From Phytophthora sp. 'mugwort' (taxonomy: Eukaryota; Oomycota; Peronosporomycetes; Peronosporales; Peronosporaceae), in the NCBI GenBank assembly GCA_033558025.1, contig JAUCEF010000005.1, positions 1,860,001-1,924,000 on the forward strand: 64,000 nt of DNA. Reading direction: 5' to 3'. Of this stretch, positions 1 through 12,533 are shown one piece after another. The position numbers and the translations under genes are program-made. The notes under the pieces were generated by a model. It was not told the DNA's origin. It did no database searches and saw only the letters and a list, made by a program, of their open reading frames with translations. Each line of letters starts with the position of its first letter. The stretch's first letter is position 1.

Positions 1-69
1 AGTATGCCCCGCATCAGGCTGAAGAAGACGCAAAAGCCGGCGCGCTCGAGGAATGAGAAGAGAGCAAAA

Positions 70-142
70 TGGTCATACAGGGGCTCGAACCCTGGACCGC
101 AGCGTTATTAGCACTGTGCTCTACCGACTGAGCTATACGACC
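70..142 (-). tRNA. tRNA-Ile (anticodon AAT), array copy 1
   Basis: A 73-nt intronless tRNA. The acceptor stem GGTCGTA/TATGACC has one G-U pair and discriminator A. The D stem is GCTC/GAGC, the anticodon stem CAGTG/CGCTG, and the loop CTAATAA gives anticodon AAT, read as IAU after deamination, for isoleucine AUU/AUC codons. The T stem is CAGGG/CCCTG with loop TTCGAGC. The internal A box (TAGCTCAGTCGG) and B box (GGTTCGAGCCC) are intact, and a TTTT terminator starts one base after the discriminator. CCA is not encoded, as expected for a nuclear eukaryotic gene. All 26 copies in the array look identical over these 73 nt. Confidence 0.97.
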
Positions 143-609
143 GGCAAGAGCATACCACACACAACCAAAGCAAAAATTCACACAAAACCGAAGCAATGCA
201 CACACGCTGGCTCCACCACGCGCTTCTCCCCATTATTGCGCTGCTCTACAGCCTCCACTTCATCCTGCCATCCGCTTTCTTCTCCATCCAAACTTACATC
301 CGCTCAAACATATCGCCTTATACGATGCCTTTCGCAGTCCACAGCGATCGATTCGCGCGTCGACAAGCCCCGCCAGATCCACTGCCACCTAGCGCAAGCG
401 TCAGTGACCGTCTACACAACCGTAAACAAAAGCGAGGCTCAAACCACCCGTTCGGCATTGAGCCGTCGAGGCACACCCAGTCGAGTCCGTTTGAAGGTGT
501 GTCGCGACTTTGGATTGGCTGGTATGCGTCGCCGAACCACAGTATGCCCCGCATCAGGCTGAAGAAGACGCAAAAGCCGGCGCGCTCGAGGAATGAGAAG
601 AGAGCAAAA

Positions 610-682
610 TGGTCATACAGGGGCTCGAACCCTGGACCGCAGCGTTATTAGCACTGTGCTCTACCGACTGAGCTATACGACC
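610..682 (-). tRNA. tRNA-Ile (AAT), array copy 2
   Basis: Same 73-nt gene in a 540-bp unit that matches copy 1 at all the polymorphic sites: AAAGCAAAAA tract upstream, GAGCATACC flank, GCCGGCG downstream. Confidence 0.97.
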
Positions 683-1149
683 GGCAAGAGCATACCACAC
701 ACAACCAAAGCAAAAATTCACACAAAACCGAAGCAATGCACACACGCTGGCTCCACCACGCGCTTCTCCCCATTATTGCGCTGCTCTACAGCCTCCACTT
801 CATCCTGCCATCCGCTTTCTTCTCCATCCAAACTTACATCCGCTCAAACATATCGCCTTATACGATGCCTTTCGCAGTCCACAGCGATCGATTCGCGCGT
901 CGACAAGCCCCGCCAGATCCACTGCCACCTAGCGCAAGCGTCAGTGACCGTCTACACAACCGTAAACAAAAGCGAGGCTCAAACCACCCGTTCGGCATTG
1001 AGCCGTCGAGGCACACCCAGTCGAGTCCGTTTGAAGGTGTGTCGCGACTTTGGATTGGCTGGTATGCGTCGCCGAACCACAGTATGCCCCGCATCAGGCT
1101 GAAGAAGACGCAAAAGCCGGCGCGCTCGAGGAATGAGAAGAGAGCAAAA

Positions 1150-1222
1150 TGGTCATACAGGGGCTCGAACCCTGGACCGCAGCGTTATTAGCACTGTGCT
1201 CTACCGACTGAGCTATACGACC
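1150..1222 (-). tRNA. tRNA-Ile (AAT), array copy 3
   Basis: The unit is 546 bp, with A12 upstream and the 4-bp insertion in the spacer. It also carries the rare CTTCTTCCC variant at about 1306, shared only with copy 24. Confidence 0.97.
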
Positions 1223-1695
1223 GGCAAGAGCATACCACACACAACCAAAAAAAAAAAATTCACACAAAACCGAAGCAATGCACACACGCTGGCTCCACCA
1301 CGCGCTTCTTCCCATTATTGCGCTGCTCTACAGCCTCCACTTCATCCTGCCATCCGCTTTCTTCTTCCTCCATCCAAACTTACATCCGCTCAAACATATC
1401 GCCTTATACGATGCCTTTCGCAGTCCACAGCGATCGATTCGCGCGTCGACAAGCCCCGCCAGATCCACTGCCACCTAGCGCAAGCGTCAGTGACCGTCTA
1501 CACAACCGTAAACAAAAGCGAGGCTCAAACCACCCGTTCGGCATTGAGCCGTCGAGGCACACCCAGTCGAGTCCGTTTGAAGGTGTGTCGCGACTTTGGA
1601 TTGGCTGGTATGCGTCGCCGAACCACAGTATGCCCCGCATCAGGCTGAAGAAGACGCAAAAGCCGGCGCGCTCGAGGAATGAGAAGAGAGCAAAA

Positions 1696-1768
1696 TGGTC
1701 ATACAGGGGCTCGAACCCTGGACCGCAGCGTTATTAGCACTGTGCTCTACCGACTGAGCTATACGACC
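1696..1768 (-). tRNA. tRNA-Ile (AAT), array copy 4
   Basis: The unit is 544 bp, with the AAAGCAAAAA tract and the 4-bp spacer insertion. Confidence 0.97.
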
Positions 1769-2239
1769 GGCAAGAGCATACCACACACAACCAAAGCAAA
1801 AATTCACACAAAACCGAAGCAATGCACACACGCTGGCTCCACCACGCGCTTCTCCCCATTATTGCGCTGCTCTACAGCCTCCACTTCATCCTGCCATCCG
1901 CTTTCTTCTTCCTCCATCCAAACTTACATCCGCTCAAACATATCGCCTTATACGATGCCTTTCGCAGTCCACAGCGATCGATTCGCGCGTCGACAAGCCC
2001 CGCCAGATCCACTGCCACCTAGCGCAAGCGTCAGTGACCGTCTACACAACCGTAAACAAAAGCGAGGCTCAAACCACCCGTTCGGCATTGAGCCGTCGAG
2101 GCACACCCAGTCGAGTCCGTTTGAAGGTGTGTCGCGACTTTGGATTGGCTGGTATGCGTCGCCGAACCACAGTATGCCCCGCATCAGGCTGAAGAAGACG
2201 CAAAAGCCTGCGCGCTCGAGGAATGAGAAGAGAGCAAAA

Positions 2240-2312
2240 TGGTCATACAGGGGCTCGAACCCTGGACCGCAGCGTTATTAGCACTGTGCTCTACCGACTG
2301 AGCTATACGACC
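2240..2312 (-). tRNA. tRNA-Ile (AAT), array copy 5
   Basis: The unit is 544 bp. It has the AAAGCAAAAA tract, the 4-bp insertion and the GCCTGCG variant downstream of the tRNA. Confidence 0.97.
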
Positions 2313-2783
2313 GGCAAGAGCATACCACACACAACCAAAGCAAAAATTCACACAAAACCGAAGCAATGCACACACGCTGGCTCCACCACGCGCTTCTCCC
2401 CATTATTGCGCTGCTCTACAGCCTCCACTTCATCCTGCCATCCGCTTTCTTCTTCCTCCATCCAAACTTACATCCGCTCAAACATATCGCCTTATACGAT
2501 GCCTTTCGCAGTCCACAGCGATCGATTCGCGCGTCGACAAGCCCCGCCAGATCCACTGCCACCTAGCGCAAGCGTCAGTGACCGTCTACACAACCGTAAA
2601 CAAAAGCGAGGCTCAAACCACCCGTTCGGCATTGAGCCGTCGAGGCACACCCAGTCGAGTCCGTTTGAAGGTGTGTCGCGACTTTGGATTGGCTGGTATG
2701 CGTCGCCGAACCACAGTATGCCCCGCATCAGGCTGAAGAAGACGCAAAAGCCGGCGCGCTCGAGGAATGAGAAGAGAGCAAAA

Positions 2784-2856
2784 TGGTCATACAGGGGCTC
2801 GAACCCTGGACCGCAGCGTTATTAGCACTGTGCTCTACCGACTGAGCTATACGACC
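2784..2856 (-). tRNA. tRNA-Ile (AAT), array copy 6
   Basis: The unit is 542 bp, with A12 upstream and no insertion. A private C-to-T change (AAACTACCC) sits at about 3161 in the spacer. Confidence 0.97.
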
Positions 2857-3325
2857 GGCAAGAGCATACCACACACAACCAAAAAAAAAAAATTCACACA
2901 AAACCGAAGCAATGCACACACGCTGGCTCCACCACGCGCTTCTCCCCATTATTGCGCTGCTCTACAGCCTCCACTTCATCCTGCCATCCGCTTTCTTCTC
3001 CATCCAAACTTACATCCGCTCAAACATATCGCCTTATACGATGCCTTTCGCAGTCCACAGCGATCGATTCGCGCGTCGACAAGCCCCGCCAGATCCACTG
3101 CCACCTAGCGCAAGCGTCAGTGACCGTCTACACAACCGTAAACAAAAGCGAGGCTCAAACTACCCGTTCGGCATTGAGCCGTCGAGGCACACCCAGTCGA
3201 GTCCGTTTGAAGGTGTGTCGCGACTTTGGATTGGCTGGTATGCGTCGCCGAACCACAGTATGCCCCGCATCAGGCTGAAGAAGACGCAAAAGCCTGCGCG
3301 CTCGAGGAATGAGAAGAGAGCAAAA

Positions 3326-3398
3326 TGGTCATACAGGGGCTCGAACCCTGGACCGCAGCGTTATTAGCACTGTGCTCTACCGACTGAGCTATACGACC
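3326..3398 (-). tRNA. tRNA-Ile (AAT), array copy 7
   Basis: The unit is 542 bp, with A12 upstream and GCCTGCG downstream. Confidence 0.97.
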
Positions 3399-3867
3399 GG
3401 CAAGAGCATACCACACACAACCAAAAAAAAAAAATTCACACAAAACCGAAGCAATGCACACACGCTGGCTCCACCACGCGCTTCTCCCCATTATTGCGCT
3501 GCTCTACAGCCTCCACTTCATCCTGCCATCCGCTTTCTTCTCCATCCAAACTTACATCCGCTCAAACATATCGCCTTATACGATGCCTTTCGCAGTCCAC
3601 AGCGATCGATTCGCGCGTCGACAAGCCCCGCCAGATCCACTGCCACCTAGCGCAAGCGTCAGTGACCGTCTACACAACCGTAAACAAAAGCGAGGCTCAA
3701 ACCACCCGTTCGGCATTGAGCCGTCGAGGCACACCCAGTCGAGTCCGTTTGAAGGTGTGTCGCGACTTTGGATTGGCTGGTATGCGTCGCCGAACCACAG
3801 TATGCCCCGCATCAGGCTGAAGAAGACGCAAAAGCCGGCGCGCTCGAGGAATGAGAAGAGAGCAAAA

Positions 3868-3940
3868 TGGTCATACAGGGGCTCGAACCCTGGACCGCAG
3901 CGTTATTAGCACTGTGCTCTACCGACTGAGCTATACGACC
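3868..3940 (-). tRNA. tRNA-Ile (AAT), array copy 8
   Basis: The unit is 544 bp, with A10 upstream, GAGTATACC next to the tRNA and the 4-bp insertion. Copy 23 has the same combination. Confidence 0.97.
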
Positions 3941-4411
3941 GGCAAGAGTATACCACACACAACCAAAAAAAAAATTCACACAAAACCGAAGCAATGCACA
4001 CACGCTGGCTCCACCACGCGCTTCTCCCCATTATTGCGCTGCTCTACAGCCTCCACTTCATCCTGCCATCCGCTTTCTTCTTCCTCCATCCAAACTTACA
4101 TCCGCTCAAACATATCGCCTTATACGATGCCTTTCGCAGTCCACAGCGATCGATTCGCGCGTCGACAAGCCCCGCCAGATCCACTGCCACCTAGCGCAAG
4201 CGTCAGTGACCGTCTACACAACCGTAAACAAAAGCGAGGCTCAAACCACCCGTTCGGCATTGAGCCGTCGAGGCACACCCAGTCGAGTCCGTTTGAAGGT
4301 GTGTCGCGACTTTGGATTGGCTGGTATGCGTCGCCGAACCACAGTATGCCCCGCATCAGGCTGAAGAAGACGCAAAAGCCGGCGCGCTCGAGGAATGAGA
4401 AGAGAGCAAAA

Positions 4412-4484
4412 TGGTCATACAGGGGCTCGAACCCTGGACCGCAGCGTTATTAGCACTGTGCTCTACCGACTGAGCTATACGACC
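4412..4484 (-). tRNA. tRNA-Ile (AAT), array copy 9
   Basis: The unit is 540 bp and has the same site pattern as copies 1 and 2. Confidence 0.97.
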
Positions 4485-4951
4485 GGCAAGAGCATACCAC
4501 ACACAACCAAAGCAAAAATTCACACAAAACCGAAGCAATGCACACACGCTGGCTCCACCACGCGCTTCTCCCCATTATTGCGCTGCTCTACAGCCTCCAC
4601 TTCATCCTGCCATCCGCTTTCTTCTCCATCCAAACTTACATCCGCTCAAACATATCGCCTTATACGATGCCTTTCGCAGTCCACAGCGATCGATTCGCGC
4701 GTCGACAAGCCCCGCCAGATCCACTGCCACCTAGCGCAAGCGTCAGTGACCGTCTACACAACCGTAAACAAAAGCGAGGCTCAAACCACCCGTTCGGCAT
4801 TGAGCCGTCGAGGCACACCCAGTCGAGTCCGTTTGAAGGTGTGTCGCGACTTTGGATTGGCTGGTATGCGTCGCCGAACCACAGTATGCCCCGCATCAGG
4901 CTGAAGAAGACGCAAAAGCCTGCGCGCTCGAGGAATGAGAAGAGAGCAAAA

Positions 4952-5024
4952 TGGTCATACAGGGGCTCGAACCCTGGACCGCAGCGTTATTAGCACTGTG
5001 CTCTACCGACTGAGCTATACGACC
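4952..5024 (-). tRNA. tRNA-Ile (AAT), array copy 10
   Basis: The unit is 540 bp, with GAGTATACC upstream and GCCTGCG downstream. It is the first half of a 1083-bp two-unit block repeated at copies 12-13. Confidence 0.97.
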
Positions 5025-5491
5025 GGCAAGAGTATACCACACACAACCAAAGCAAAAATTCACACAAAACCGAAGCAATGCACACACGCTGGCTCCACCA
5101 CGCGCTTCTCCCCATTATTGCGCTGCTCTACAGCCTCCACTTCATCCTGCCATCCGCTTTCTTCTCCATCCAAACTTACATCCGCTCAAACATATCGCCT
5201 TATACGATGCCTTTCGCAGTCCACAGCGATCGATTCGCGCGTCGACAAGCCCCGCCAGATCCACTGCCACCTAGCGCAAGCGTCAGTGACCGTCTACACA
5301 ACCGTAAACAAAAGCGAGGCTCAAACCACCCGTTCGGCATTGAGCCGTCGAGGCACACCCAGTCGAGTCCGTTTGAAGGTGTGTCGCGACTTTGGATTGG
5401 CTGGTATGCGTCGCCGAACCACAGTATGCCCCGCATCAGGCTGAAGAAGACGCAAAAGCCTGCGCGCTCGAGGAATGAGAAGAGAGCAAAA

Positions 5492-5564
5492 TGGTCATAC
5501 AGGGGCTCGAACCCTGGACCGCAGCGTTATTAGCACTGTGCTCTACCGACTGAGCTATACGACC
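5492..5564 (-). tRNA. tRNA-Ile (AAT), array copy 11
   Basis: The unit is 543 bp, with the shortened AAACAAAAA tract, the 4-bp insertion and GCCTGCG. It is the second half of the 1083-bp block. Confidence 0.97.
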
Positions 5565-6034
5565 GGCAAGAGCATACCACACACAACCAAACAAAAATTC
5601 ACACAAAACCGAAGCAATGCACACACGCTGGCTCCACCACGCGCTTCTCCCCATTATTGCGCTGCTCTACAGCCTCCACTTCATCCTGCCATCCGCTTTC
5701 TTCTTCCTCCATCCAAACTTACATCCGCTCAAACATATCGCCTTATACGATGCCTTTCGCAGTCCACAGCGATCGATTCGCGCGTCGACAAGCCCCGCCA
5801 GATCCACTGCCACCTAGCGCAAGCGTCAGTGACCGTCTACACAACCGTAAACAAAAGCGAGGCTCAAACCACCCGTTCGGCATTGAGCCGTCGAGGCACA
5901 CCCAGTCGAGTCCGTTTGAAGGTGTGTCGCGACTTTGGATTGGCTGGTATGCGTCGCCGAACCACAGTATGCCCCGCATCAGGCTGAAGAAGACGCAAAA
6001 GCCTGCGCGCTCGAGGAATGAGAAGAGAGCAAAA

Positions 6035-6107
6035 TGGTCATACAGGGGCTCGAACCCTGGACCGCAGCGTTATTAGCACTGTGCTCTACCGACTGAGCTA
6101 TACGACC
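6035..6107 (-). tRNA. tRNA-Ile (AAT), array copy 12
   Basis: The unit is 540 bp and matches copy 10 (GAGTATACC, GCCTGCG). It opens the second copy of the 1083-bp block. Confidence 0.97.
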
Positions 6108-6574
6108 GGCAAGAGTATACCACACACAACCAAAGCAAAAATTCACACAAAACCGAAGCAATGCACACACGCTGGCTCCACCACGCGCTTCTCCCCATTA
6201 TTGCGCTGCTCTACAGCCTCCACTTCATCCTGCCATCCGCTTTCTTCTCCATCCAAACTTACATCCGCTCAAACATATCGCCTTATACGATGCCTTTCGC
6301 AGTCCACAGCGATCGATTCGCGCGTCGACAAGCCCCGCCAGATCCACTGCCACCTAGCGCAAGCGTCAGTGACCGTCTACACAACCGTAAACAAAAGCGA
6401 GGCTCAAACCACCCGTTCGGCATTGAGCCGTCGAGGCACACCCAGTCGAGTCCGTTTGAAGGTGTGTCGCGACTTTGGATTGGCTGGTATGCGTCGCCGA
6501 ACCACAGTATGCCCCGCATCAGGCTGAAGAAGACGCAAAAGCCTGCGCGCTCGAGGAATGAGAAGAGAGCAAAA

Positions 6575-6647
6575 TGGTCATACAGGGGCTCGAACCCTGG
6601 ACCGCAGCGTTATTAGCACTGTGCTCTACCGACTGAGCTATACGACC
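6575..6647 (-). tRNA. tRNA-Ile (AAT), array copy 13
   Basis: The unit is 543 bp and matches copy 11 (AAACAAAAA tract, insertion, GCCTGCG). Confidence 0.97.
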
Positions 6648-7117
6648 GGCAAGAGCATACCACACACAACCAAACAAAAATTCACACAAAACCGAAGCAA
6701 TGCACACACGCTGGCTCCACCACGCGCTTCTCCCCATTATTGCGCTGCTCTACAGCCTCCACTTCATCCTGCCATCCGCTTTCTTCTTCCTCCATCCAAA
6801 CTTACATCCGCTCAAACATATCGCCTTATACGATGCCTTTCGCAGTCCACAGCGATCGATTCGCGCGTCGACAAGCCCCGCCAGATCCACTGCCACCTAG
6901 CGCAAGCGTCAGTGACCGTCTACACAACCGTAAACAAAAGCGAGGCTCAAACCACCCGTTCGGCATTGAGCCGTCGAGGCACACCCAGTCGAGTCCGTTT
7001 GAAGGTGTGTCGCGACTTTGGATTGGCTGGTATGCGTCGCCGAACCACAGTATGCCCCGCATCAGGCTGAAGAAGACGCAAAAGCCGGCGCGCTCGAGGA
7101 ATGAGAAGAGAGCAAAA

Positions 7118-7190
7118 TGGTCATACAGGGGCTCGAACCCTGGACCGCAGCGTTATTAGCACTGTGCTCTACCGACTGAGCTATACGACC
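7118..7190 (-). tRNA. tRNA-Ile (AAT), array copy 14
   Basis: The unit is 540 bp with the GGCTAAAACC spacer variant. It is the first member of a four-unit, 2166-bp higher-order repeat (copies 14-17). Confidence 0.97.
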
Positions 7191-7657
7191 GGCAAGAGCA
7201 TACCACACACAACCAAAGCAAAAATTCACACAAAACCGAAGCAATGCACACACGCTGGCTCCACCACGCGCTTCTCCCCATTATTGCGCTGCTCTACAGC
7301 CTCCACTTCATCCTGCCATCCGCTTTCTTCTCCATCCAAACTTACATCCGCTCAAACATATCGCCTTATACGATGCCTTTCGCAGTCCACAGCGATCGAT
7401 TCGCGCGTCGACAAGCCCCGCCAGATCCACTGCCACCTAGCGCAAGCGTCAGTGACCGTCTACACAACCGTAAACAAAAGCGAGGCTAAAACCACCCGTT
7501 CGGCATTGAGCCGTCGAGGCACACCCAGTCGAGTCCGTTTGAAGGTGTGTCGCGACTTTGGATTGGCTGGTATGCGTCGCCGAACCACAGTATGCCCCGC
7601 ATCAGGCTGAAGAAGACGCAAAAGCCTGCGCGCTCGAGGAATGAGAAGAGAGCAAAA

Positions 7658-7730
7658 TGGTCATACAGGGGCTCGAACCCTGGACCGCAGCGTTATTAGC
7701 ACTGTGCTCTACCGACTGAGCTATACGACC
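7658..7730 (-). tRNA. tRNA-Ile (AAT), array copy 15
   Basis: The unit is 540 bp with GAGTATACC, GCCTGCG and GGCTAAAACC. It is the second member of the 2166-bp block. Confidence 0.97.
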
Positions 7731-8197
7731 GGCAAGAGTATACCACACACAACCAAAGCAAAAATTCACACAAAACCGAAGCAATGCACACACGCTGGCT
7801 CCACCACGCGCTTCTCCCCATTATTGCGCTGCTCTACAGCCTCCACTTCATCCTGCCATCCGCTTTCTTCTCCATCCAAACTTACATCCGCTCAAACATA
7901 TCGCCTTATACGATGCCTTTCGCAGTCCACAGCGATCGATTCGCGCGTCGACAAGCCCCGCCAGATCCACTGCCACCTAGCGCAAGCGTCAGTGACCGTC
8001 TACACAACCGTAAACAAAAGCGAGGCTAAAACCACCCGTTCGGCATTGAGCCGTCGAGGCACACCCAGTCGAGTCCGTTTGAAGGTGTGTCGCGACTTTG
8101 GATTGGCTGGTATGCGTCGCCGAACCACAGTATGCCCCGCATCAGGCTGAAGAAGACGCAAAAGCCTGCGCGCTCGAGGAATGAGAAGAGAGCAAAA

Positions 8198-8270
8198 TGG
8201 TCATACAGGGGCTCGAACCCTGGACCGCAGCGTTATTAGCACTGTGCTCTACCGACTGAGCTATACGACC
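8198..8270 (-). tRNA. tRNA-Ile (AAT), array copy 16
   Basis: The unit is 540 bp with GCCTGCG and the common GGCTCAAACC. It is the third member of the 2166-bp block. Confidence 0.97.
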
Positions 8271-8737
8271 GGCAAGAGCATACCACACACAACCAAAGCA
8301 AAAATTCACACAAAACCGAAGCAATGCACACACGCTGGCTCCACCACGCGCTTCTCCCCATTATTGCGCTGCTCTACAGCCTCCACTTCATCCTGCCATC
8401 CGCTTTCTTCTCCATCCAAACTTACATCCGCTCAAACATATCGCCTTATACGATGCCTTTCGCAGTCCACAGCGATCGATTCGCGCGTCGACAAGCCCCG
8501 CCAGATCCACTGCCACCTAGCGCAAGCGTCAGTGACCGTCTACACAACCGTAAACAAAAGCGAGGCTCAAACCACCCGTTCGGCATTGAGCCGTCGAGGC
8601 ACACCCAGTCGAGTCCGTTTGAAGGTGTGTCGCGACTTTGGATTGGCTGGTATGCGTCGCCGAACCACAGTATGCCCCGCATCAGGCTGAAGAAGACGCA
8701 AAAGCCGGCGCGCTCGAGGAATGAGAAGAGAGCAAAA

Positions 8738-8810
8738 TGGTCATACAGGGGCTCGAACCCTGGACCGCAGCGTTATTAGCACTGTGCTCTACCGACTGAG
8801 CTATACGACC
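8738..8810 (-). tRNA. tRNA-Ile (AAT), array copy 17
   Basis: The unit is 546 bp with A12 and the 4-bp insertion. It is the last member of the first 2166-bp block. Confidence 0.97.
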
Positions 8811-9283
8811 GGCAAGAGCATACCACACACAACCAAAAAAAAAAAATTCACACAAAACCGAAGCAATGCACACACGCTGGCTCCACCACGCGCTTCTCCC
8901 CATTATTGCGCTGCTCTACAGCCTCCACTTCATCCTGCCATCCGCTTTCTTCTTCCTCCATCCAAACTTACATCCGCTCAAACATATCGCCTTATACGAT
9001 GCCTTTCGCAGTCCACAGCGATCGATTCGCGCGTCGACAAGCCCCGCCAGATCCACTGCCACCTAGCGCAAGCGTCAGTGACCGTCTACACAACCGTAAA
9101 CAAAAGCGAGGCTCAAACCACCCGTTCGGCATTGAGCCGTCGAGGCACACCCAGTCGAGTCCGTTTGAAGGTGTGTCGCGACTTTGGATTGGCTGGTATG
9201 CGTCGCCGAACCACAGTATGCCCCGCATCAGGCTGAAGAAGACGCAAAAGCCGGCGCGCTCGAGGAATGAGAAGAGAGCAAAA

Positions 9284-9356
9284 TGGTCATACAGGGGCTC
9301 GAACCCTGGACCGCAGCGTTATTAGCACTGTGCTCTACCGACTGAGCTATACGACC
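9284..9356 (-). tRNA. tRNA-Ile (AAT), array copy 18
   Basis: The unit is 540 bp with GGCTAAAACC, the same as copy 14. It opens the second 2166-bp block (copies 18-21). Confidence 0.97.
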
Positions 9357-9823
9357 GGCAAGAGCATACCACACACAACCAAAGCAAAAATTCACACAAA
9401 ACCGAAGCAATGCACACACGCTGGCTCCACCACGCGCTTCTCCCCATTATTGCGCTGCTCTACAGCCTCCACTTCATCCTGCCATCCGCTTTCTTCTCCA
9501 TCCAAACTTACATCCGCTCAAACATATCGCCTTATACGATGCCTTTCGCAGTCCACAGCGATCGATTCGCGCGTCGACAAGCCCCGCCAGATCCACTGCC
9601 ACCTAGCGCAAGCGTCAGTGACCGTCTACACAACCGTAAACAAAAGCGAGGCTAAAACCACCCGTTCGGCATTGAGCCGTCGAGGCACACCCAGTCGAGT
9701 CCGTTTGAAGGTGTGTCGCGACTTTGGATTGGCTGGTATGCGTCGCCGAACCACAGTATGCCCCGCATCAGGCTGAAGAAGACGCAAAAGCCTGCGCGCT
9801 CGAGGAATGAGAAGAGAGCAAAA

Positions 9824-9896
9824 TGGTCATACAGGGGCTCGAACCCTGGACCGCAGCGTTATTAGCACTGTGCTCTACCGACTGAGCTATACGACC
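9824..9896 (-). tRNA. tRNA-Ile (AAT), array copy 19
   Basis: The unit is 540 bp and matches copy 15 at GAGTATACC, GCCTGCG and GGCTAAAACC. Confidence 0.97.
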
Positions 9897-10363
9897 GGCA
9901 AGAGTATACCACACACAACCAAAGCAAAAATTCACACAAAACCGAAGCAATGCACACACGCTGGCTCCACCACGCGCTTCTCCCCATTATTGCGCTGCTC
10001 TACAGCCTCCACTTCATCCTGCCATCCGCTTTCTTCTCCATCCAAACTTACATCCGCTCAAACATATCGCCTTATACGATGCCTTTCGCAGTCCACAGCG
10101 ATCGATTCGCGCGTCGACAAGCCCCGCCAGATCCACTGCCACCTAGCGCAAGCGTCAGTGACCGTCTACACAACCGTAAACAAAAGCGAGGCTAAAACCA
10201 CCCGTTCGGCATTGAGCCGTCGAGGCACACCCAGTCGAGTCCGTTTGAAGGTGTGTCGCGACTTTGGATTGGCTGGTATGCGTCGCCGAACCACAGTATG
10301 CCCCGCATCAGGCTGAAGAAGACGCAAAAGCCTGCGCGCTCGAGGAATGAGAAGAGAGCAAAA

Positions 10364-10436
10364 TGGTCATACAGGGGCTCGAACCCTGGACCGCAGCGTT
10401 ATTAGCACTGTGCTCTACCGACTGAGCTATACGACC
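10364..10436 (-). tRNA. tRNA-Ile (AAT), array copy 20
   Basis: The unit is 540 bp and matches copy 16. Confidence 0.97.
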
Positions 10437-10903
10437 GGCAAGAGCATACCACACACAACCAAAGCAAAAATTCACACAAAACCGAAGCAATGCACACACG
10501 CTGGCTCCACCACGCGCTTCTCCCCATTATTGCGCTGCTCTACAGCCTCCACTTCATCCTGCCATCCGCTTTCTTCTCCATCCAAACTTACATCCGCTCA
10601 AACATATCGCCTTATACGATGCCTTTCGCAGTCCACAGCGATCGATTCGCGCGTCGACAAGCCCCGCCAGATCCACTGCCACCTAGCGCAAGCGTCAGTG
10701 ACCGTCTACACAACCGTAAACAAAAGCGAGGCTCAAACCACCCGTTCGGCATTGAGCCGTCGAGGCACACCCAGTCGAGTCCGTTTGAAGGTGTGTCGCG
10801 ACTTTGGATTGGCTGGTATGCGTCGCCGAACCACAGTATGCCCCGCATCAGGCTGAAGAAGACGCAAAAGCCGGCGCGCTCGAGGAATGAGAAGAGAGCA
10901 AAA

Positions 10904-10976
10904 TGGTCATACAGGGGCTCGAACCCTGGACCGCAGCGTTATTAGCACTGTGCTCTACCGACTGAGCTATACGACC
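10904..10976 (-). tRNA. tRNA-Ile (AAT), array copy 21
   Basis: The unit is 546 bp and matches copy 17 (A12 plus insertion). It closes the second 2166-bp block. Confidence 0.97.
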
Positions 10977-11449
10977 GGCAAGAGCATACCACACACAACC
11001 AAAAAAAAAAAATTCACACAAAACCGAAGCAATGCACACACGCTGGCTCCACCACGCGCTTCTCCCCATTATTGCGCTGCTCTACAGCCTCCACTTCATC
11101 CTGCCATCCGCTTTCTTCTTCCTCCATCCAAACTTACATCCGCTCAAACATATCGCCTTATACGATGCCTTTCGCAGTCCACAGCGATCGATTCGCGCGT
11201 CGACAAGCCCCGCCAGATCCACTGCCACCTAGCGCAAGCGTCAGTGACCGTCTACACAACCGTAAACAAAAGCGAGGCTCAAACCACCCGTTCGGCATTG
11301 AGCCGTCGAGGCACACCCAGTCGAGTCCGTTTGAAGGTGTGTCGCGACTTTGGATTGGCTGGTATGCGTCGCCGAACCACAGTATGCCCCGCATCAGGCT
11401 GAAGAAGACGCAAAAGCCGGCGCGCTCGAGGAATGAGAAGAGAGCAAAA

Positions 11450-11522
11450 TGGTCATACAGGGGCTCGAACCCTGGACCGCAGCGTTATTAGCACTGTGCT
11501 CTACCGACTGAGCTATACGACC
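11450..11522 (-). tRNA. tRNA-Ile (AAT), array copy 22
   Basis: The unit is 540 bp with GGCTCAAACC, so the 2166-bp period does not continue into a third block. Confidence 0.97.
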
Positions 11523-11989
11523 GGCAAGAGCATACCACACACAACCAAAGCAAAAATTCACACAAAACCGAAGCAATGCACACACGCTGGCTCCACCACG
11601 CGCTTCTCCCCATTATTGCGCTGCTCTACAGCCTCCACTTCATCCTGCCATCCGCTTTCTTCTCCATCCAAACTTACATCCGCTCAAACATATCGCCTTA
11701 TACGATGCCTTTCGCAGTCCACAGCGATCGATTCGCGCGTCGACAAGCCCCGCCAGATCCACTGCCACCTAGCGCAAGCGTCAGTGACCGTCTACACAAC
11801 CGTAAACAAAAGCGAGGCTCAAACCACCCGTTCGGCATTGAGCCGTCGAGGCACACCCAGTCGAGTCCGTTTGAAGGTGTGTCGCGACTTTGGATTGGCT
11901 GGTATGCGTCGCCGAACCACAGTATGCCCCGCATCAGGCTGAAGAAGACGCAAAAGCCGGCGCGCTCGAGGAATGAGAAGAGAGCAAAA

Positions 11990-12062
11990 TGGTCATACAG
12001 GGGCTCGAACCCTGGACCGCAGCGTTATTAGCACTGTGCTCTACCGACTGAGCTATACGACC
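11990..12062 (-). tRNA. tRNA-Ile (AAT), array copy 23
   Basis: The unit is 544 bp with A10, GAGTATACC and the insertion. It is the same combination as copy 8, about 8.1 kb away. Confidence 0.97.
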
Positions 12063-12533
12063 GGCAAGAGTATACCACACACAACCAAAAAAAAAATTCA
12101 CACAAAACCGAAGCAATGCACACACGCTGGCTCCACCACGCGCTTCTCCCCATTATTGCGCTGCTCTACAGCCTCCACTTCATCCTGCCATCCGCTTTCT
12201 TCTTCCTCCATCCAAACTTACATCCGCTCAAACATATCGCCTTATACGATGCCTTTCGCAGTCCACAGCGATCGATTCGCGCGTCGACAAGCCCCGCCAG
12301 ATCCACTGCCACCTAGCGCAAGCGTCAGTGACCGTCTACACAACCGTAAACAAAAGCGAGGCTCAAACCACCCGTTCGGCATTGAGCCGTCGAGGCACAC
12401 CCAGTCGAGTCCGTTTGAAGGTGTGTCGCGACTTTGGATTGGCTGGTATGCGTCGCCGAACCACAGTATGCCCCGCATCAGGCTGAAGAAGACGCAAAAG
12501 CCGGCGCGCTCGAGGAATGAGAAGAGAGCAAAA

